59,853 bases of DNA from Bacteroidia bacterium (GTDB taxonomy: Bacteria > Bacteroidota > Bacteroidia > CAIKAF01), in assembly GCA_016742095.1 (NCBI GenBank), contig JACVCJ010000007.1, positions 1-59,853 of the forward strand, in the 5' to 3' direction. Each line of letters begins with the position of its first letter. The first letter of the stretch is position 1. The notes beneath the pieces were generated by a model. The model did no database searches. It was not told the DNA's origin and worked only from the letters and a program-made list of their open reading frames with translations. Position numbers and translations under genes: made by a program. Shown here piece by piece: positions 15,587 through 25,164 of this stretch.

Positions 15587-16360
15587 ATGAGATTGTTCTT
15601 AGCACGCTATTTGTTTCCCCTGGTTATACTTATCGTCAGCCTGCTCTTCATTTTCGCAGGTCTGAACCCAGGTAAACCACAGACTTTCTTTTACCTGATG
15701 GCAGGTATCGGTATGTTCGGGACGGCTGTGATCATGATCCTGCTCAGCGCCAACATTATCCGGGGAAAAGTGGCCACCATTCTGGCAATCATATTTGTTC
15801 CCCTTATATTCGTTTATACGTATTTCAACTACAAGACCATTACCAACGATATCCAGTTCACCCGCCAGTCGGCCGAACGTTACGATGTTGTAAAGAAACG
15901 CCTGGAAGTGATCCGTGCCGGTCAGCTGGCTTACAAGGAACGTTATAAAGATTATGCGAAGGATTTCCCTACGCTGATCGACTTCATCAAAAACGGCAAA
16001 CTGCGTATCCTGCGTATGGAAGGTAATGCCGATGACTCCGTGGCCGTAGCTACCGGTAAGGTGATCCGCGATACCATAGAGGTTCCGGTTATGGGCAGCT
16101 ATGCCTTCTCTTTCCCCGGCTACCCGATCGATTCCCTGGCCTATATACCGTTCTCCAACGGCGATAAATTTGCCATGACCACCGATTACATCATCGGCGA
16201 CGGCGGCGACAGCACGGCAAAACAACCTACCATACTGGTTACCGCTAACTTTAACATATTCCTGAAATCGCTGGGCGAGAAGTTCGATAAGACCGTTCCG
16301 GACAGCCTTATCAAGCTGGGTTCATTACAGGAGCCTACCACAAACGGGAACTGGAGATAA
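15587..16360 (+). CDS. Conserved membrane protein of unknown function
   Basis: 257 residues. Three membrane helices in the first 85 residues are followed by a soluble, probably extracytoplasmic domain of about 170 residues that starts with a helix (FTRQSAERYDVVKKRLEVIR) and a lysine-rich KERYKDYAKDFPTLIDFI segment. No enzymatic motif was recognised. It is a single-gene unit between a consensus promoter and a terminator. Confidence 0.8.
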   Translation: MRLFLARYLFPLVILIVSLLFIFAGLNPGKPQTFFYLMAGIGMFGTAVIMILLSANIIRGKVATILAIIFVPLIFVYTYFNYKTITNDIQFTRQSAERYDVVKKRLEVIRAGQLAYKERYKDYAKDFPTLIDFIKNGKLRILRMEGNADDSVAVATGKVIRDTIEVPVMGSYAFSFPGYPIDSLAYIPFSNGDKFAMTTDYIIGDGGDSTAKQPTILVTANFNIFLKSLGEKFDKTVPDSLIKLGSLQEPTTNGNWR

Positions 16361-16386
16361 TAAAACTGTAAAAACTTCGTATATTT

Positions 16387-16413
16387 AAAACCGCGTACCA
16401 CACGCGGTTTTTT
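16387..16413. terminator. Bidirectional-looking terminator touching the next start codon
   Basis: CCGCGT (16391-16396) and ACGCGG (16402-16407) pair across a 5-base loop, with four A residues before and seven T residues after. It ends the gene 15587-16360. The T-run reaches the ATG at 16415, so the following gene has no room for a separate leader. Confidence 0.8.
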
Positions 16414-16414
16414 T

Positions 16415-17458
16415 ATGCATAAAACGTACCGTTTAAAGCGTATTTTATTCATCGATCTGTTCCTGCTGCTGTTCACTACGTCGGCCGCAGCACAGGGCGA
16501 TATGATCTCCTACCTGCTTTCCCTTGCCAAAGGACAGGGCAAGATCATCTGGTGCGCCAAACCGGTGAACAAGGTACTGGCCGATCCGGCGGTGCCCGAC
16601 AGCGTAAAGTCGCGCCTGCACCTGGCCCTGGAAATACGCAGGTTTGCCTTCGACTCCCTCCTGCTTACCGAAAACCGCAACTATACTACGTATTACGATC
16701 AGCAGAACAAACCGCTGCTCTGGGTGGTAACGGCCTGTGAAAAATATGCACTCCGCCCCAAGACCTGGAAATTTCCCATTACCGGGGCGGTAAGCTATAA
16801 AGGCTTTTTTACCCGCGACGCGGCCGAGCAGGAAGAACGCGACCTGCAGGCACAAGGCTACGATACCCGCATCCGTGAGGTAAATGCATGGAGTACGCTG
16901 GGCAAACTGCGCGATCCCATACTCAGCAGTATGCTCGACGGCAGTGAAGGCGACCTGGCCAATGTACTGATCCACGAACTCTCGCACGGCACCGTTTTTA
17001 TCCCGGGCGATACCGAAGAAAGCGAAAACCTGGCCAATTTCATCGGCGATAAGGGAGCCTATCTGTTCCTGGCCTCTAAATACGGCGTGAACTCCCCGCA
17101 GTACCGCCAGTATAAGAACGAACAGGAAGATTATGAAATGCTGGCCCGTGCCATGCTGCAGGGTGCCACCCGTCTCGACAGCCTGTACCACGCCATTGCG
17201 CCCCTGCCCGACGAAGAAAAAGAACTGCACAAGACCACCATGATCCTCCGCATCCTATCCGGGCTCAACGATGTTCCCTTTCATGATCCGCAGGCCTTTG
17301 CCGGACTGCGTAACCCGAAAAAGATCCCGAACAATGCCCTCTTCATCAATTTCCTGCAGTACAATAACAAGCAGGACAAATACGCCATGGAGTACGAAAC
17401 CCTGGCCGGAGGCGATCTGAAACGTTTTATCCAGATACTGATCGACCGTTACCGCTAA
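16415..17458 (+). CDS. Secreted zinc-peptidase-like protein (putative aminopeptidase)
   Basis: 347 residues with an N-terminal signal anchor or signal peptide (hydrophobic residues 9-26). The HExxH motif HELSHGTVF lies near residue 190, followed by a Glu-rich TEESENLANFIG helix that could give the third zinc ligand. This is the layout of the putative aminopeptidase family (Aminopep, DUF2265-like). The substrate is unknown. The start at 16415 sits directly after the T-run of the terminator; a -7-like TATATTTA at 16380-16387 overlaps that hairpin. Confidence 0.82.
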   Translation: MHKTYRLKRILFIDLFLLLFTTSAAAQGDMISYLLSLAKGQGKIIWCAKPVNKVLADPAVPDSVKSRLHLALEIRRFAFDSLLLTENRNYTTYYDQQNKPLLWVVTACEKYALRPKTWKFPITGAVSYKGFFTRDAAEQEERDLQAQGYDTRIREVNAWSTLGKLRDPILSSMLDGSEGDLANVLIHELSHGTVFIPGDTEESENLANFIGDKGAYLFLASKYGVNSPQYRQYKNEQEDYEMLARAMLQGATRLDSLYHAIAPLPDEEKELHKTTMILRILSGLNDVPFHDPQAFAGLRNPKKIPNNALFINFLQYNNKQDKYAMEYETLAGGDLKRFIQILIDRYR

Positions 17459-17525
17459 ACCGGACCGGACCGTCAGGGGATATTTCTTTTTCAATTCGTA
17501 TATTTACTACGCATAAATACACACA

Positions 17526-20075
17526 ATGAAGAAAAGCATTTTACTTCTCGCACTGAGTAGCGGCATGCTGAGCGCCGTTGCCCAGACACCGGATTGGATC
17601 AGGGTCTGGAAAAGCAACGCCGGCTTTGCCGAAAAACAAAAAGCGTTTGAGGAGTACTGGGGCACCCGCAATCCTTTGCATTCGAAGGGCAGCGGCATAA
17701 AACAGTACAAGCGCTGGGAATGGTTCACACAAAACCGCCTGGCCGAAGACGGCAGTTATGTAAAACCCGAAGTGCTGCTGAATGCCCTGGCAGCGCACAG
17801 GGGAATGCCGCAATCCAAGTCCATCAACAGTGTCTGGAAGAACATCGGCCCGCTTACCGCACCTTCCGGCGTTTCCAATACCAAAGGGATCGGCCGCATC
17901 AATGCCGTGGCCTTTCACCCCACCGACAGCAATACCATTTACGCCGCAGCGCCTTCGGGCGGGCTCTGGATCAGCCATAACGGCGGACAGAACTGGGAAT
18001 CGAACTTCGACTTTCTCAATTCCATCGGCACCAGCGATATCGTCATCAACCCGCTGAATCCCCAGACCATTTACGTGGCCTCCGGCGACCGGGATGCGGG
18101 AGATTCCTATTCGATGGGCGTGCTGAGATCGACCGACGGCGGCACTACCTGGAACCCCACGGGACTGAGTTTCGGACAGTTTTCCGGCAGTACCGTTACC
18201 CGCCTGCTCATGAACCCGCAGGATACCTCTATGCTGTACGCCGCTACCACCAGCGGTATCAGCAAATCTACCGATGCAGGCGCCACCTGGACCCCGCTCC
18301 TGAACGTTTCGGTAGAAGATATGGAATTCGTACCCGGCCACTACCATAAACTGTACGCCGTTACAGACAATGACATCCGCTTCAGTTCCGACGCAGGAGC
18401 CAGCTGGACCATCATCAACAATGGCTTCCCCACGGTTACCGGTCGCATGAAACTGGCCGTTACACCTGCCGACAGCATGTATGCCTACGTGGTAATGGCC
18501 AACGGCAGTTCCTACGGCGCTACCATACGCACTACCGACCAGGGCCAGAGCTGGACACAGATGCACAATTTCCCGAACCTGCTGGGCTACGATGCCGACG
18601 GACTCGATAACGGCGGACAGGCCTGGTACGACCTGGACATCGCCGTTTCGAACACCGATCCCAATTTCCTGATCGTGGGCGGCATCAATATCTGGCGCAG
18701 TACCAACGGCGGCAGTACGTTCCAGATCATCGGGCACTGGACCGGTGCGGCCGCTACTCCGTATGTACATGCCGATATTCACCACCTGGCCTTTCACCCC
18801 ATTACCAACCGCATGTGGACCGGCTGTGACGGCGGCGTATTCGAATACAGACCCGAGACCCAGATATGGCTGCTGTATTCCAACGATATGGCCGTGACCC
18901 AGTTTTACAGGCTGAGTACCTCGAACCTGAATCCCAATCTCGTGGTTTCCGGGGCCCAGGACAACGGTTCCAAGGTAATGCGCCCCACCGGCTGGATGCA
19001 TGGTACCGGTGGCGACGGTATGGAAGCCATGACCCACCCTACCGATGCCGATATCCTGTACACCACCTACCAGTTCGGCAGCCTGAACCGCAGCGACGAC
19101 GGCGGTTTTTCCTTTGTGAACCTCGGCAGCCCGGTCACCGGCCCCTGGGTAACGCCCTATACCCTGGTACCGCAAAGCCCGGACCTGATGTACGGCGGTT
19201 TCGATAAAGTATACCAGTCGGCCGACGGTGGTTTTGCCTGGACGGAAGTTTCGCCCGTTTTTGAGGCCAGTGCCGATATCAACTGCATTTCGGTGTGCGA
19301 CAACAGCATGTCGGTAGTATATGCATCATCGCCCCGCAGGGTGTACATAAGCGAAGATTTCGGCAACAACTGGACCAATATTACGGCCGGCCTGCCCGTT
19401 ACCTCGCCGGGATCGGCCGTTCGCGTGTCCTATATTGCCGTGGACGACTGGAACCCGAAGATCGTATACGTGACCTTATCGGGCTATTCAGCCGCCAACA
19501 AGGTATTTAAAAGTGAGAACGGCGGACAGACCTGGCAGAATATCACGCTGAACCTGCCCAATGTATCGGTAAACTGTATCGAGACCGAACGCAGCGCCGA
19601 AAACGGGCTGTTCATCGGTACTGACCTCGGCGTATATTTCACCGACAAGACCATGAGTCAGTGGGAAGTGTACGGCGACAGTCTGCCCAACGTATCGGTG
19701 ACCGAGCTGGAAATTGCCCCCGCCTTTGCCCGCCTGCGCGCATCTACCTATGGACGCGGCATATGGGAAATACCGGTACAGAACACCATTATCAATACCG
19801 ATCCGTACATTGGCCTGGAACCGGGTGAAGCAGCCGGGATCAGTGTGAACCTCTTCCCCAACCCGGCTTCGGAATCCGTAACCCTGTACAGCGACCAGCT
19901 GCTGCCTGCCACAGAGATCAGTATTTACGGCATCGACGGTAAAAAAGTATACACACAGAAAGTAAGCAATATCAAGAATCATACCCTGGACGTAAGCGGA
20001 TGGCGGGCCGGCCTGTACACCGTTGAGATACTCTCGGGGAAACATAAGACCAGCAAAAAACTGGTGGTAAAATAA
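17526..20075 (+). CDS. Large secreted Asp-box (sortilin/BNR-like) protein with T9SS type A sorting domain
   Basis: 849 residues with an N-terminal signal peptide. About ten Asp-box repeats of the type (S/T)xDxGxxW are visible, for example STDGGTTWNPT, STDAGATWTPL, SEDFGNNWTNI and SENGGQTWQNI, as in VPS10/sortilin propellers and GH74 glycosidases. The last about 75 residues form a type A sorting domain: NLFPNPASESVTLYS, an IYGIDGKKVY strand, LDVSGWRAGLYTVEI and a basic KLVVK end. The protein is therefore exported by the type IX system and probably attached to the cell surface. Whether it is an enzyme or an adhesin cannot be told. Confidence 0.9.
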   Translation: MKKSILLLALSSGMLSAVAQTPDWIRVWKSNAGFAEKQKAFEEYWGTRNPLHSKGSGIKQYKRWEWFTQNRLAEDGSYVKPEVLLNALAAHRGMPQSKSINSVWKNIGPLTAPSGVSNTKGIGRINAVAFHPTDSNTIYAAAPSGGLWISHNGGQNWESNFDFLNSIGTSDIVINPLNPQTIYVASGDRDAGDSYSMGVLRSTDGGTTWNPTGLSFGQFSGSTVTRLLMNPQDTSMLYAATTSGISKSTDAGATWTPLLNVSVEDMEFVPGHYHKLYAVTDNDIRFSSDAGASWTIINNGFPTVTGRMKLAVTPADSMYAYVVMANGSSYGATIRTTDQGQSWTQMHNFPNLLGYDADGLDNGGQAWYDLDIAVSNTDPNFLIVGGINIWRSTNGGSTFQIIGHWTGAAATPYVHADIHHLAFHPITNRMWTGCDGGVFEYRPETQIWLLYSNDMAVTQFYRLSTSNLNPNLVVSGAQDNGSKVMRPTGWMHGTGGDGMEAMTHPTDADILYTTYQFGSLNRSDDGGFSFVNLGSPVTGPWVTPYTLVPQSPDLMYGGFDKVYQSADGGFAWTEVSPVFEASADINCISVCDNSMSVVYASSPRRVYISEDFGNNWTNITAGLPVTSPGSAVRVSYIAVDDWNPKIVYVTLSGYSAANKVFKSENGGQTWQNITLNLPNVSVNCIETERSAENGLFIGTDLGVYFTDKTMSQWEVYGDSLPNVSVTELEIAPAFARLRASTYGRGIWEIPVQNTIINTDPYIGLEPGEAAGISVNLFPNPASESVTLYSDQLLPATEISIYGIDGKKVYTQKVSNIKNHTLDVSGWRAGLYTVEILSGKHKTSKKLVVK

Positions 20076-20090
20076 GGAGATACGATACCA

Positions 20091-20468
20091 ATGCGCATTG
20101 ATAAATACCTGTGGTGCGTGCGTCTGTTCAAGACCCGCACGATGGCTACCGACGCCTGCAACGGAGGCAAGGTAAAACTGCATGGCGATAACGTAAAACC
20201 CGCCCGGGAACTGAAAGTGGGCGACACGCTGGAAATGAAAAAAGGGCCCATCACCCGGCGCTACCGCGTACTGGCCTTCCCGAACTCAAGGGTTTCGCCC
20301 AAACTGGCCGAACAGTTCGTGGAAGACATTACGCCCGAAACAGAAATTCTGAAGCTGGAATCGCTGAAGTTCGTTTCCGTGGTACGCCGTGATCCCGGCG
20401 CCGGGCGCCCTACCAAAAAAGACCGCCGCGAAATGGAAGATTTCATGGTGGACGAAGACGACGAATAA
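20091..20468 (+). CDS. S4-domain RNA-binding protein (Hsp15-like)
   Basis: 125 residues. The S4 fold is seen at the N terminus: MRIDKYLWCVRLFKTRTMAT, then GGKVKLHGDNVKPARELKVG. A short acidic C-terminal tail follows. Hsp15 (HslR) binds free 50S subunits that carry peptidyl-tRNA after heat shock. It lies 15 bp after the large secreted protein gene and ends at a terminator shared with menB. Confidence 0.88.
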   Translation: MRIDKYLWCVRLFKTRTMATDACNGGKVKLHGDNVKPARELKVGDTLEMKKGPITRRYRVLAFPNSRVSPKLAEQFVEDITPETEILKLESLKFVSVVRRDPGAGRPTKKDRREMEDFMVDEDDE

Positions 20469-20488
20469 GACCGTAAAACTATATGCAT

Positions 20489-20520
20489 AAAAAAAGGACC
20501 TCGCTGATAACGAAGTCCTT
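20489..20520. terminator. Terminator between the S4 gene and menB (convergent)
   Basis: AAGGAC (20494-20499) and GTCCTT (20515-20520) pair, with an A-run before and T residues after, so it can work in both directions between the two convergent genes. Confidence 0.7.
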
Positions 20521-20544
20521 TTCCATTTTATAAAAACCGTGTTC

Positions 20545-21360
20545 TTAAGGGAACAGCGGGTATTTTCCGAATTCGGGATCGCGTTTTTCGAGGAAGGCCT
20601 TTTTACCTTCCTGGGCTTCTTCCATCAGGTAGTACATCAGGGTGGCGTCACCGGCAAATTCCATGATACCGGTCTGTCCGTCCAGTTCGGCATTGAGGCC
20701 GCGTTTGATCATGCGCAGGGCCAGCGGCGAACGTTTCATAATGGTCTTGCACCATTCTACCGTGGTATCTTCCAGTTCGGCCAGGCTCACCACTTTGTTC
20801 ACCATGCCCATCTGTTCCGCTTCGGCAGCAGTATACTGATTGCACAGGAACCAGATCTCGCGGGCTTTTTTCTGCCCTACGTGGCGTGCCAGGTATGAAG
20901 ATCCGAAACCGGCGTCGAAACTGCCCACCTTGGGCCCCGTCTGTCCAAAACGGGCATTATCGGAAGCAATGGTAAGATCACACACCACGTGCAGTACGTG
21001 TCCGCCCCCGATGGCATAGCCGTTCACCATGGCAATTACGGGTTTGGGCAGCGAGCGGATGCGCTTGTGCAGGTCGAGCACATTGAGGCGCGGAACGCCG
21101 TCTTCGCCGATGTAACCGCCCACACCTTTTACGTTCTGATCGCCCCCGCTGCAGAAGGCCTTATCGCCGGCACCGGTGAGTATCACCACGCGTATGTCCT
21201 GGCGTTCACGGCATATATCGAAAGCCTCGATCATCTGTTTATTGGTTTCCGGACGGAAGGCGTTGTATACCTGCGGCCGGTTGATGGTAACCCTGGCGAT
21301 GCCTTCGAAAAATTCGAAACGGATATCGCTGTATTCCTTGATGGTTTGCCAATTTCTCAT
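20545..21360 (-). CDS. menB: 1,4-dihydroxy-2-naphthoyl-CoA synthase MenB
   Basis: 271 residues of the crotonase superfamily with MenB-specific segments: [17 protein letters not shown] in the oxyanion region, [20 protein letters not shown] and [20 protein letters not shown]. It closes the ring of O-succinylbenzoyl-CoA to give dihydroxynaphthoyl-CoA in menaquinone synthesis. Its start codon overlaps the menD stop by 4 bp, so it is the last gene of menF-menD-menB. Confidence 0.97.
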   Translation of the reverse strand: MRNWQTIKEYSDIRFEFFEGIARVTINRPQVYNAFRPETNKQMIEAFDICRERQDIRVVILTGAGDKAFCSGGDQNVKGVGGYIGEDGVPRLNVLDLHKRIRSLPKPVIAMVNGYAIGGGHVLHVVCDLTIASDNARFGQTGPKVGSFDAGFGSSYLARHVGQKKAREIWFLCNQYTAAEAEQMGMVNKVVSLAELEDTTVEWCKTIMKRSPLALRMIKRGLNAELDGQTGIMEFAGDATLMYYLMEEAQEGKKAFLEKRDPEFGKYPLFP

Positions 21361-23051
21361 ATCTGTTCTGACAGTTTTTGTATAAAGTGCTTGAATACGT
21401 CTTCGTTCTCTTTTGCGGGTGTAAATATCTCTAAAATTGCGGCACCGCCCGAATGTGTACGCAAAAATTCCATACCGGCGGCAATACCGGCGGCATCATG
21501 GGCTGCAAAATAAGCCGCTCCGCTGCGCAGGGCAAGAGGTTCGGCACTGCTGGGCAGCGGCGCTTCAAAATAGTTCAGCTTTTCCGGCTGTTGCGAAGGC
21601 CCGTCGATCACCCGGAAAATACCTCCGCCCGTGTTGTTGAATACCACCATGCGCAGGCGTTTGCTCACATGCGCATTCCAGAGGGCATTGCTGTCGTACT
21701 GGAAAGCCAGGTCACCCGACAGCAGCCATACATCTTCGTCCCGGCGGCAGGCTGCAAAACCCACGGCGGTGCTGGTACTGCCATCGATGCCGCTTACGCC
21801 GCGGTTGCAGAAAATACGTATGTCCGCAGGCAGCTCTTTCTGCAACAGGTTCACATAGCGCACGGCCATGCTGTTGGCCACATGCAGACTGATACCCGAA
21901 GGCAGCCCGCGACAGACCATACGGTAGGCCAGCAGATCGCTGTACGGAACTTCCTCCAGCAGCTGCGCCGCTTTCTGTTCTGCCTGTGCGGAATTATTAA
22001 GCCACAGCTGCCGGAAGCTCTCACTTTCAGCAGGGCCTTCGCTTGTAAGACTGCGGAAGAATTGTTCCGGTTCCGTGGCATATACGGCTTTGAATTTCCC
22101 ATAGGTATCGATCTCCCGGGCGCCCGCATCCACGTGTATGTGATGCAGGTCGGCGATCCCCGAAAGGTAACGGCGCAGCACACGGGACACCATTCCCTTG
22201 CCGAAACTGATGAGCAGCTGGGGCTCCATCTGTGTACGTACGTCCGCGGACACCACGCGCAGGAGCTCATTGGCATTATATACCAGCGGGGCCTCTTTCG
22301 GGAGGTTCGACAGGCTTTCGGCTACGATCACCGCGGCGTAGCGGGATGCAAAAGCTTCCAGGGCCTGCCGGAGAACGGGCGAATGATCCCATTGCCCGGC
22401 GGCGATGAGTATACGTGGTTTTTGTGCCAGCAAGGCCCGCAATTCTTCTTTTTCCAGCCCGGAAAGTGTTGCCGGAGCCGGCGATTCCGCTTTTTCCGGA
22501 AGCGGAACGGAAGGCGCCGCCAGTGCGTACAGCGGTTCGTCAAAGGCAATATTGATGTGCACCGGGCCCGCCGGCGCGGATACGGCCTGCTGCAATACCT
22601 GCTGTATCTCTTCCAGTGCAGCAGAAGCTTTCTCCGGGGAAACAAAGTCCCCGTTCACAGCGATGCTTTTTTTAGTATAGTTATCGAATACACCCGGCTG
22701 CCGGATCGCCTGTCCGTCCTGGTGCCCTATTTTCCAGGCGGGACGGTCGGCCGTAATGGCTACCAGGGGAATATCGGCATAATAGGCCTCGGCCAGGGCG
22801 GGGGCAAAATTAAGTACGGCGCTGCCACTGGTGCAGATCAGGGCCACGGGTTCCGCAGAAGCCATGGAAAGGCCCAGGGCAAAGAAAGCCGCGCTGCGTT
22901 CGTCCACCACCTGGAACAGTTCGATCTCCGGGTTGCCCGTAAAAGCCAGGGTAAGCGGGGCACAGCGACTCCCCGGGCACAGCACCGCACGCCGTATGCC
23001 ATTGGCCGCGCATAGGGCCGCTAATTCGTGTATGCCGATCTTTTCGCTCAC
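21357..23051 (-). CDS. menD: 2-succinyl-5-enolpyruvyl-6-hydroxy-3-cyclohexene-1-carboxylate synthase MenD
   Basis: 564 residues, a thiamine diphosphate enzyme with N-terminal Pyr domain ([18 protein letters not shown]) and C-terminal PP domain ([18 protein letters not shown], with the GDLAF motif after it). It adds 2-oxoglutarate-derived succinic semialdehyde to isochorismate. The gene overlaps menF and menB by 4 bp on each side, so stoichiometric coupled translation is likely. Confidence 0.97.
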   Translation of the reverse strand: MSEKIGIHELAALCAANGIRRAVLCPGSRCAPLTLAFTGNPEIELFQVVDERSAAFFALGLSMASAEPVALICTSGSAVLNFAPALAEAYYADIPLVAITADRPAWKIGHQDGQAIRQPGVFDNYTKKSIAVNGDFVSPEKASAALEEIQQVLQQAVSAPAGPVHINIAFDEPLYALAAPSVPLPEKAESPAPATLSGLEKEELRALLAQKPRILIAAGQWDHSPVLRQALEAFASRYAAVIVAESLSNLPKEAPLVYNANELLRVVSADVRTQMEPQLLISFGKGMVSRVLRRYLSGIADLHHIHVDAGAREIDTYGKFKAVYATEPEQFFRSLTSEGPAESESFRQLWLNNSAQAEQKAAQLLEEVPYSDLLAYRMVCRGLPSGISLHVANSMAVRYVNLLQKELPADIRIFCNRGVSGIDGSTSTAVGFAACRRDEDVWLLSGDLAFQYDSNALWNAHVSKRLRMVVFNNTGGGIFRVIDGPSQQPEKLNYFEAPLPSSAEPLALRSGAAYFAAHDAAGIAAGMEFLRTHSGGAAILEIFTPAKENEDVFKHFIQKLSEQI

Positions 23052-24118
23052 TCGCTTTGTAAAAATTGTGCCAGTATCCTGTATTTATTCTCGGTTTCTT
23101 CCCATTCGGCCTCTGCATGGCTCGCCGCCGTAATACCGGCGCCTACAAAATACAGTGTGCCGTTGGTGTAAATGCGTGCCGTACGCAGTTGTACGAACAG
23201 GCTGGCGCTGCCGTCGGCATCTACGGGGCCGCAAAAGCCGGAGTACAGCTGCCGGTCGTACCCTTCCTGTCCGCTGATAAAAGCGGCCGCCCGTTCTTTG
23301 GGTACGCCGCCCACGGCCGGTGTGGGATGCAGGGCTTTCAGCACTTCGCCGAAGGTATTTTTATTGCTGATACGCCCTGAAAAACGGGTACGCAGGTGTT
23401 CTATATGCCCGGTTCTCAGGGTCTCCGGGCCCTGGCGTTCCAGGTCACGCACCCCGTTGTCTTCCAGCACATGCTGTATATAATCGGTCACCCATTGCTG
23501 TTCGGCCAGTTCTTTGCTGCCCCAGGCCCCGGCTCCTTCCGCAGAAACGCGGGTGCCCGCCAGTGACACGGTTTGCAGGATATCGCCGCTGCGGTTCAGC
23601 AGCAGTTCGGGCGTAGCCGTGATCCAGCAGCCCAGTTGCGGGTGATGGAAAAGGCATACGAACGACAAAGGATAGGCCGCGCACAGTTCGCGCAGCAACG
23701 TTCCCGTTTGTTTGGCAGAAACCCCGGCCTTCCATTTCGGGCGGGACAGTACCACTTTCTGGAATTCGCCCCGTTCCATGGCCTGTACCGCACGGTTTAC
23801 ATTGGCGCAGAAAAGTGCTTTTTCGTAATCCCTGCCTTCATAGCGTCCGATGCCCAGGCCGGCCAGGCTTTGTTCCGGACGGAACTCTCCCGGGGAAACG
23901 CTGTAGGAGATCCGTATACGAAAAAAGCAGGGTTCACTCTGTGTAAAGCAATCGAAACGGCCTACGGCAAAAGACGCGGCATCTGCGGGAGGAACCGCCG
24001 TGGCATCAGGGGCCAGAAGGCTCACCTGCAGCATGTCTGCACCGGGTAAATGGTACAATACAAAGGCCTGGTCTTCCTGTAGGATGGATCCGCTTAAAAA
24101 GGTAGAGTCTTCGTGCAT
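23048..24118 (-). CDS. menF: Isochorismate synthase MenF (EntC family)
   Basis: 356 residues of the chorismate-binding family. Signatures include KVVLSRP, TPELLLNRSGDILQTVSLAG, the HLRTRFSG segment, LHPTPAVGGVPKERA and YSGFCGPVDADG. It converts chorismate to isochorismate, the entry step of the classical menaquinone path. A siderophore-type EntC function is less likely given menD and menB directly downstream. Confidence 0.93.
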   Translation of the reverse strand: MHEDSTFLSGSILQEDQAFVLYHLPGADMLQVSLLAPDATAVPPADAASFAVGRFDCFTQSEPCFFRIRISYSVSPGEFRPEQSLAGLGIGRYEGRDYEKALFCANVNRAVQAMERGEFQKVVLSRPKWKAGVSAKQTGTLLRELCAAYPLSFVCLFHHPQLGCWITATPELLLNRSGDILQTVSLAGTRVSAEGAGAWGSKELAEQQWVTDYIQHVLEDNGVRDLERQGPETLRTGHIEHLRTRFSGRISNKNTFGEVLKALHPTPAVGGVPKERAAAFISGQEGYDRQLYSGFCGPVDADGSASLFVQLRTARIYTNGTLYFVGAGITAASHAEAEWEETENKYRILAQFLQSE

Positions 24119-24180
24119 TTTCTACATGCGAAAATAATAATAATGTCTTCAATCCCGTTTCATTTTTTAACTTAACTCCC

Positions 24181-25158
24181 ATGAAACACATCTATCTTTT
24201 CCTCAGCTTATGCCTGACCCTGTATTCCGCTATGGCAAAGGCACAGACGGATACCTTCCGGGTGGTGTTCGCCTACAATTCGGCCGAATTACCTGCAAAT
24301 TTCCCCCAAGCTGACTGGAACCAGTACGATGATATAGAGATCCGGGCCTACAGCAGCGGTCCCGGAACGGCCGAATACAACATGCAGCTGAGTGAAAAGC
24401 GGGCAAGGAAGGTTCATGCAAGAATTGAATCTCTGCCGCATATGATAAAGGATATTGACATGAAATGGTTTGGTGAAGATCTTAACCCGGACAGCCCGGA
24501 TACCGACAATGACCGTACCACACTGATCATCTGCCAGAGACCACCCGTGTATTCCTTGCCGGAGCCTGTAAAAGAAGAACCCGTTTATGAAACGGAACCG
24601 GTCTTCGGTATCGAGGTGCGCGATATACTCAGCCAGCAGAAGATCAAAAACTTCAGCAGTACGCCGGGTGAGAAAAAAGGTTCGGAACAGGCTTTCTCTT
24701 TTAAGGCAGAAGGTTATAAAGACACTACCGTGTTTCTTTCCAAAAAGAATTACGTGGCTTACCTGACACCTGTGCAGGTAAAGAAGATCGTGCGTATGGA
24801 AAACCTGCTCTTCTACCCCAATTCGGCAGCCCTGTTACCCGAAAGCGAGGCGGTACTGGCCGGCTACCTGGAAGAACTCCGGGGCAATACTACCGACTGT
24901 TTCGAAATACACGGCCATGTAAATGCCCCTTACGGCATGCAGATCACCCAGACACCCCACGACCTGCAGATACTGTCTGAAAACCGGGCCCTGACCGTAT
25001 ACAAGGAAATGCGGCGTATAGGCATTCCCGCAGCCAATATGAAACACAAAGGGTACAGCAATGCACGCATGGTCTATCCCAATGCACGCGCCGAATCGGA
25101 AATGCGTATGAACCGCCGCGTGGAGATCATTGTGGTGGAATGTCCCCTGAAAAAATAA
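24181..25158 (+). CDS. Secreted protein with two OmpA-like domains
   Basis: 325 residues with an N-terminal signal peptide. Residues about 205-320 form a standard OmpA-like peptidoglycan-associated domain (LLFYPNSAALLPESEAVLAG, LSENRALTVYKEMRRIGIP and the basic MRMNRRVEIIVV end). Residues about 26-118 look like a second, diverged copy (VVFAYNSAELP, LSEKRARKVHARIESL, NDRTTLIIC). Between them is a loose linker. Such proteins tie the outer envelope to the cell wall. It is an isolated gene, divergent from menF. Confidence 0.8.
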   Translation: MKHIYLFLSLCLTLYSAMAKAQTDTFRVVFAYNSAELPANFPQADWNQYDDIEIRAYSSGPGTAEYNMQLSEKRARKVHARIESLPHMIKDIDMKWFGEDLNPDSPDTDNDRTTLIICQRPPVYSLPEPVKEEPVYETEPVFGIEVRDILSQQKIKNFSSTPGEKKGSEQAFSFKAEGYKDTTVFLSKKNYVAYLTPVQVKKIVRMENLLFYPNSAALLPESEAVLAGYLEELRGNTTDCFEIHGHVNAPYGMQITQTPHDLQILSENRALTVYKEMRRIGIPAANMKHKGYSNARMVYPNARAESEMRMNRRVEIIVVECPLKK

Positions 25159-25164
25159 GAAGCA

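Noticed and set aside
17541-19175. 544-codon open frame on the minus strand inside the Asp-box protein gene
   Set aside because: Gly/Val/His-rich shadow of a repetitive gene without motifs.
21453-23015. 520-codon open frame on the plus strand opposite menD
   Set aside because: menD is certain from its signatures; the antisense translation has no family pattern.
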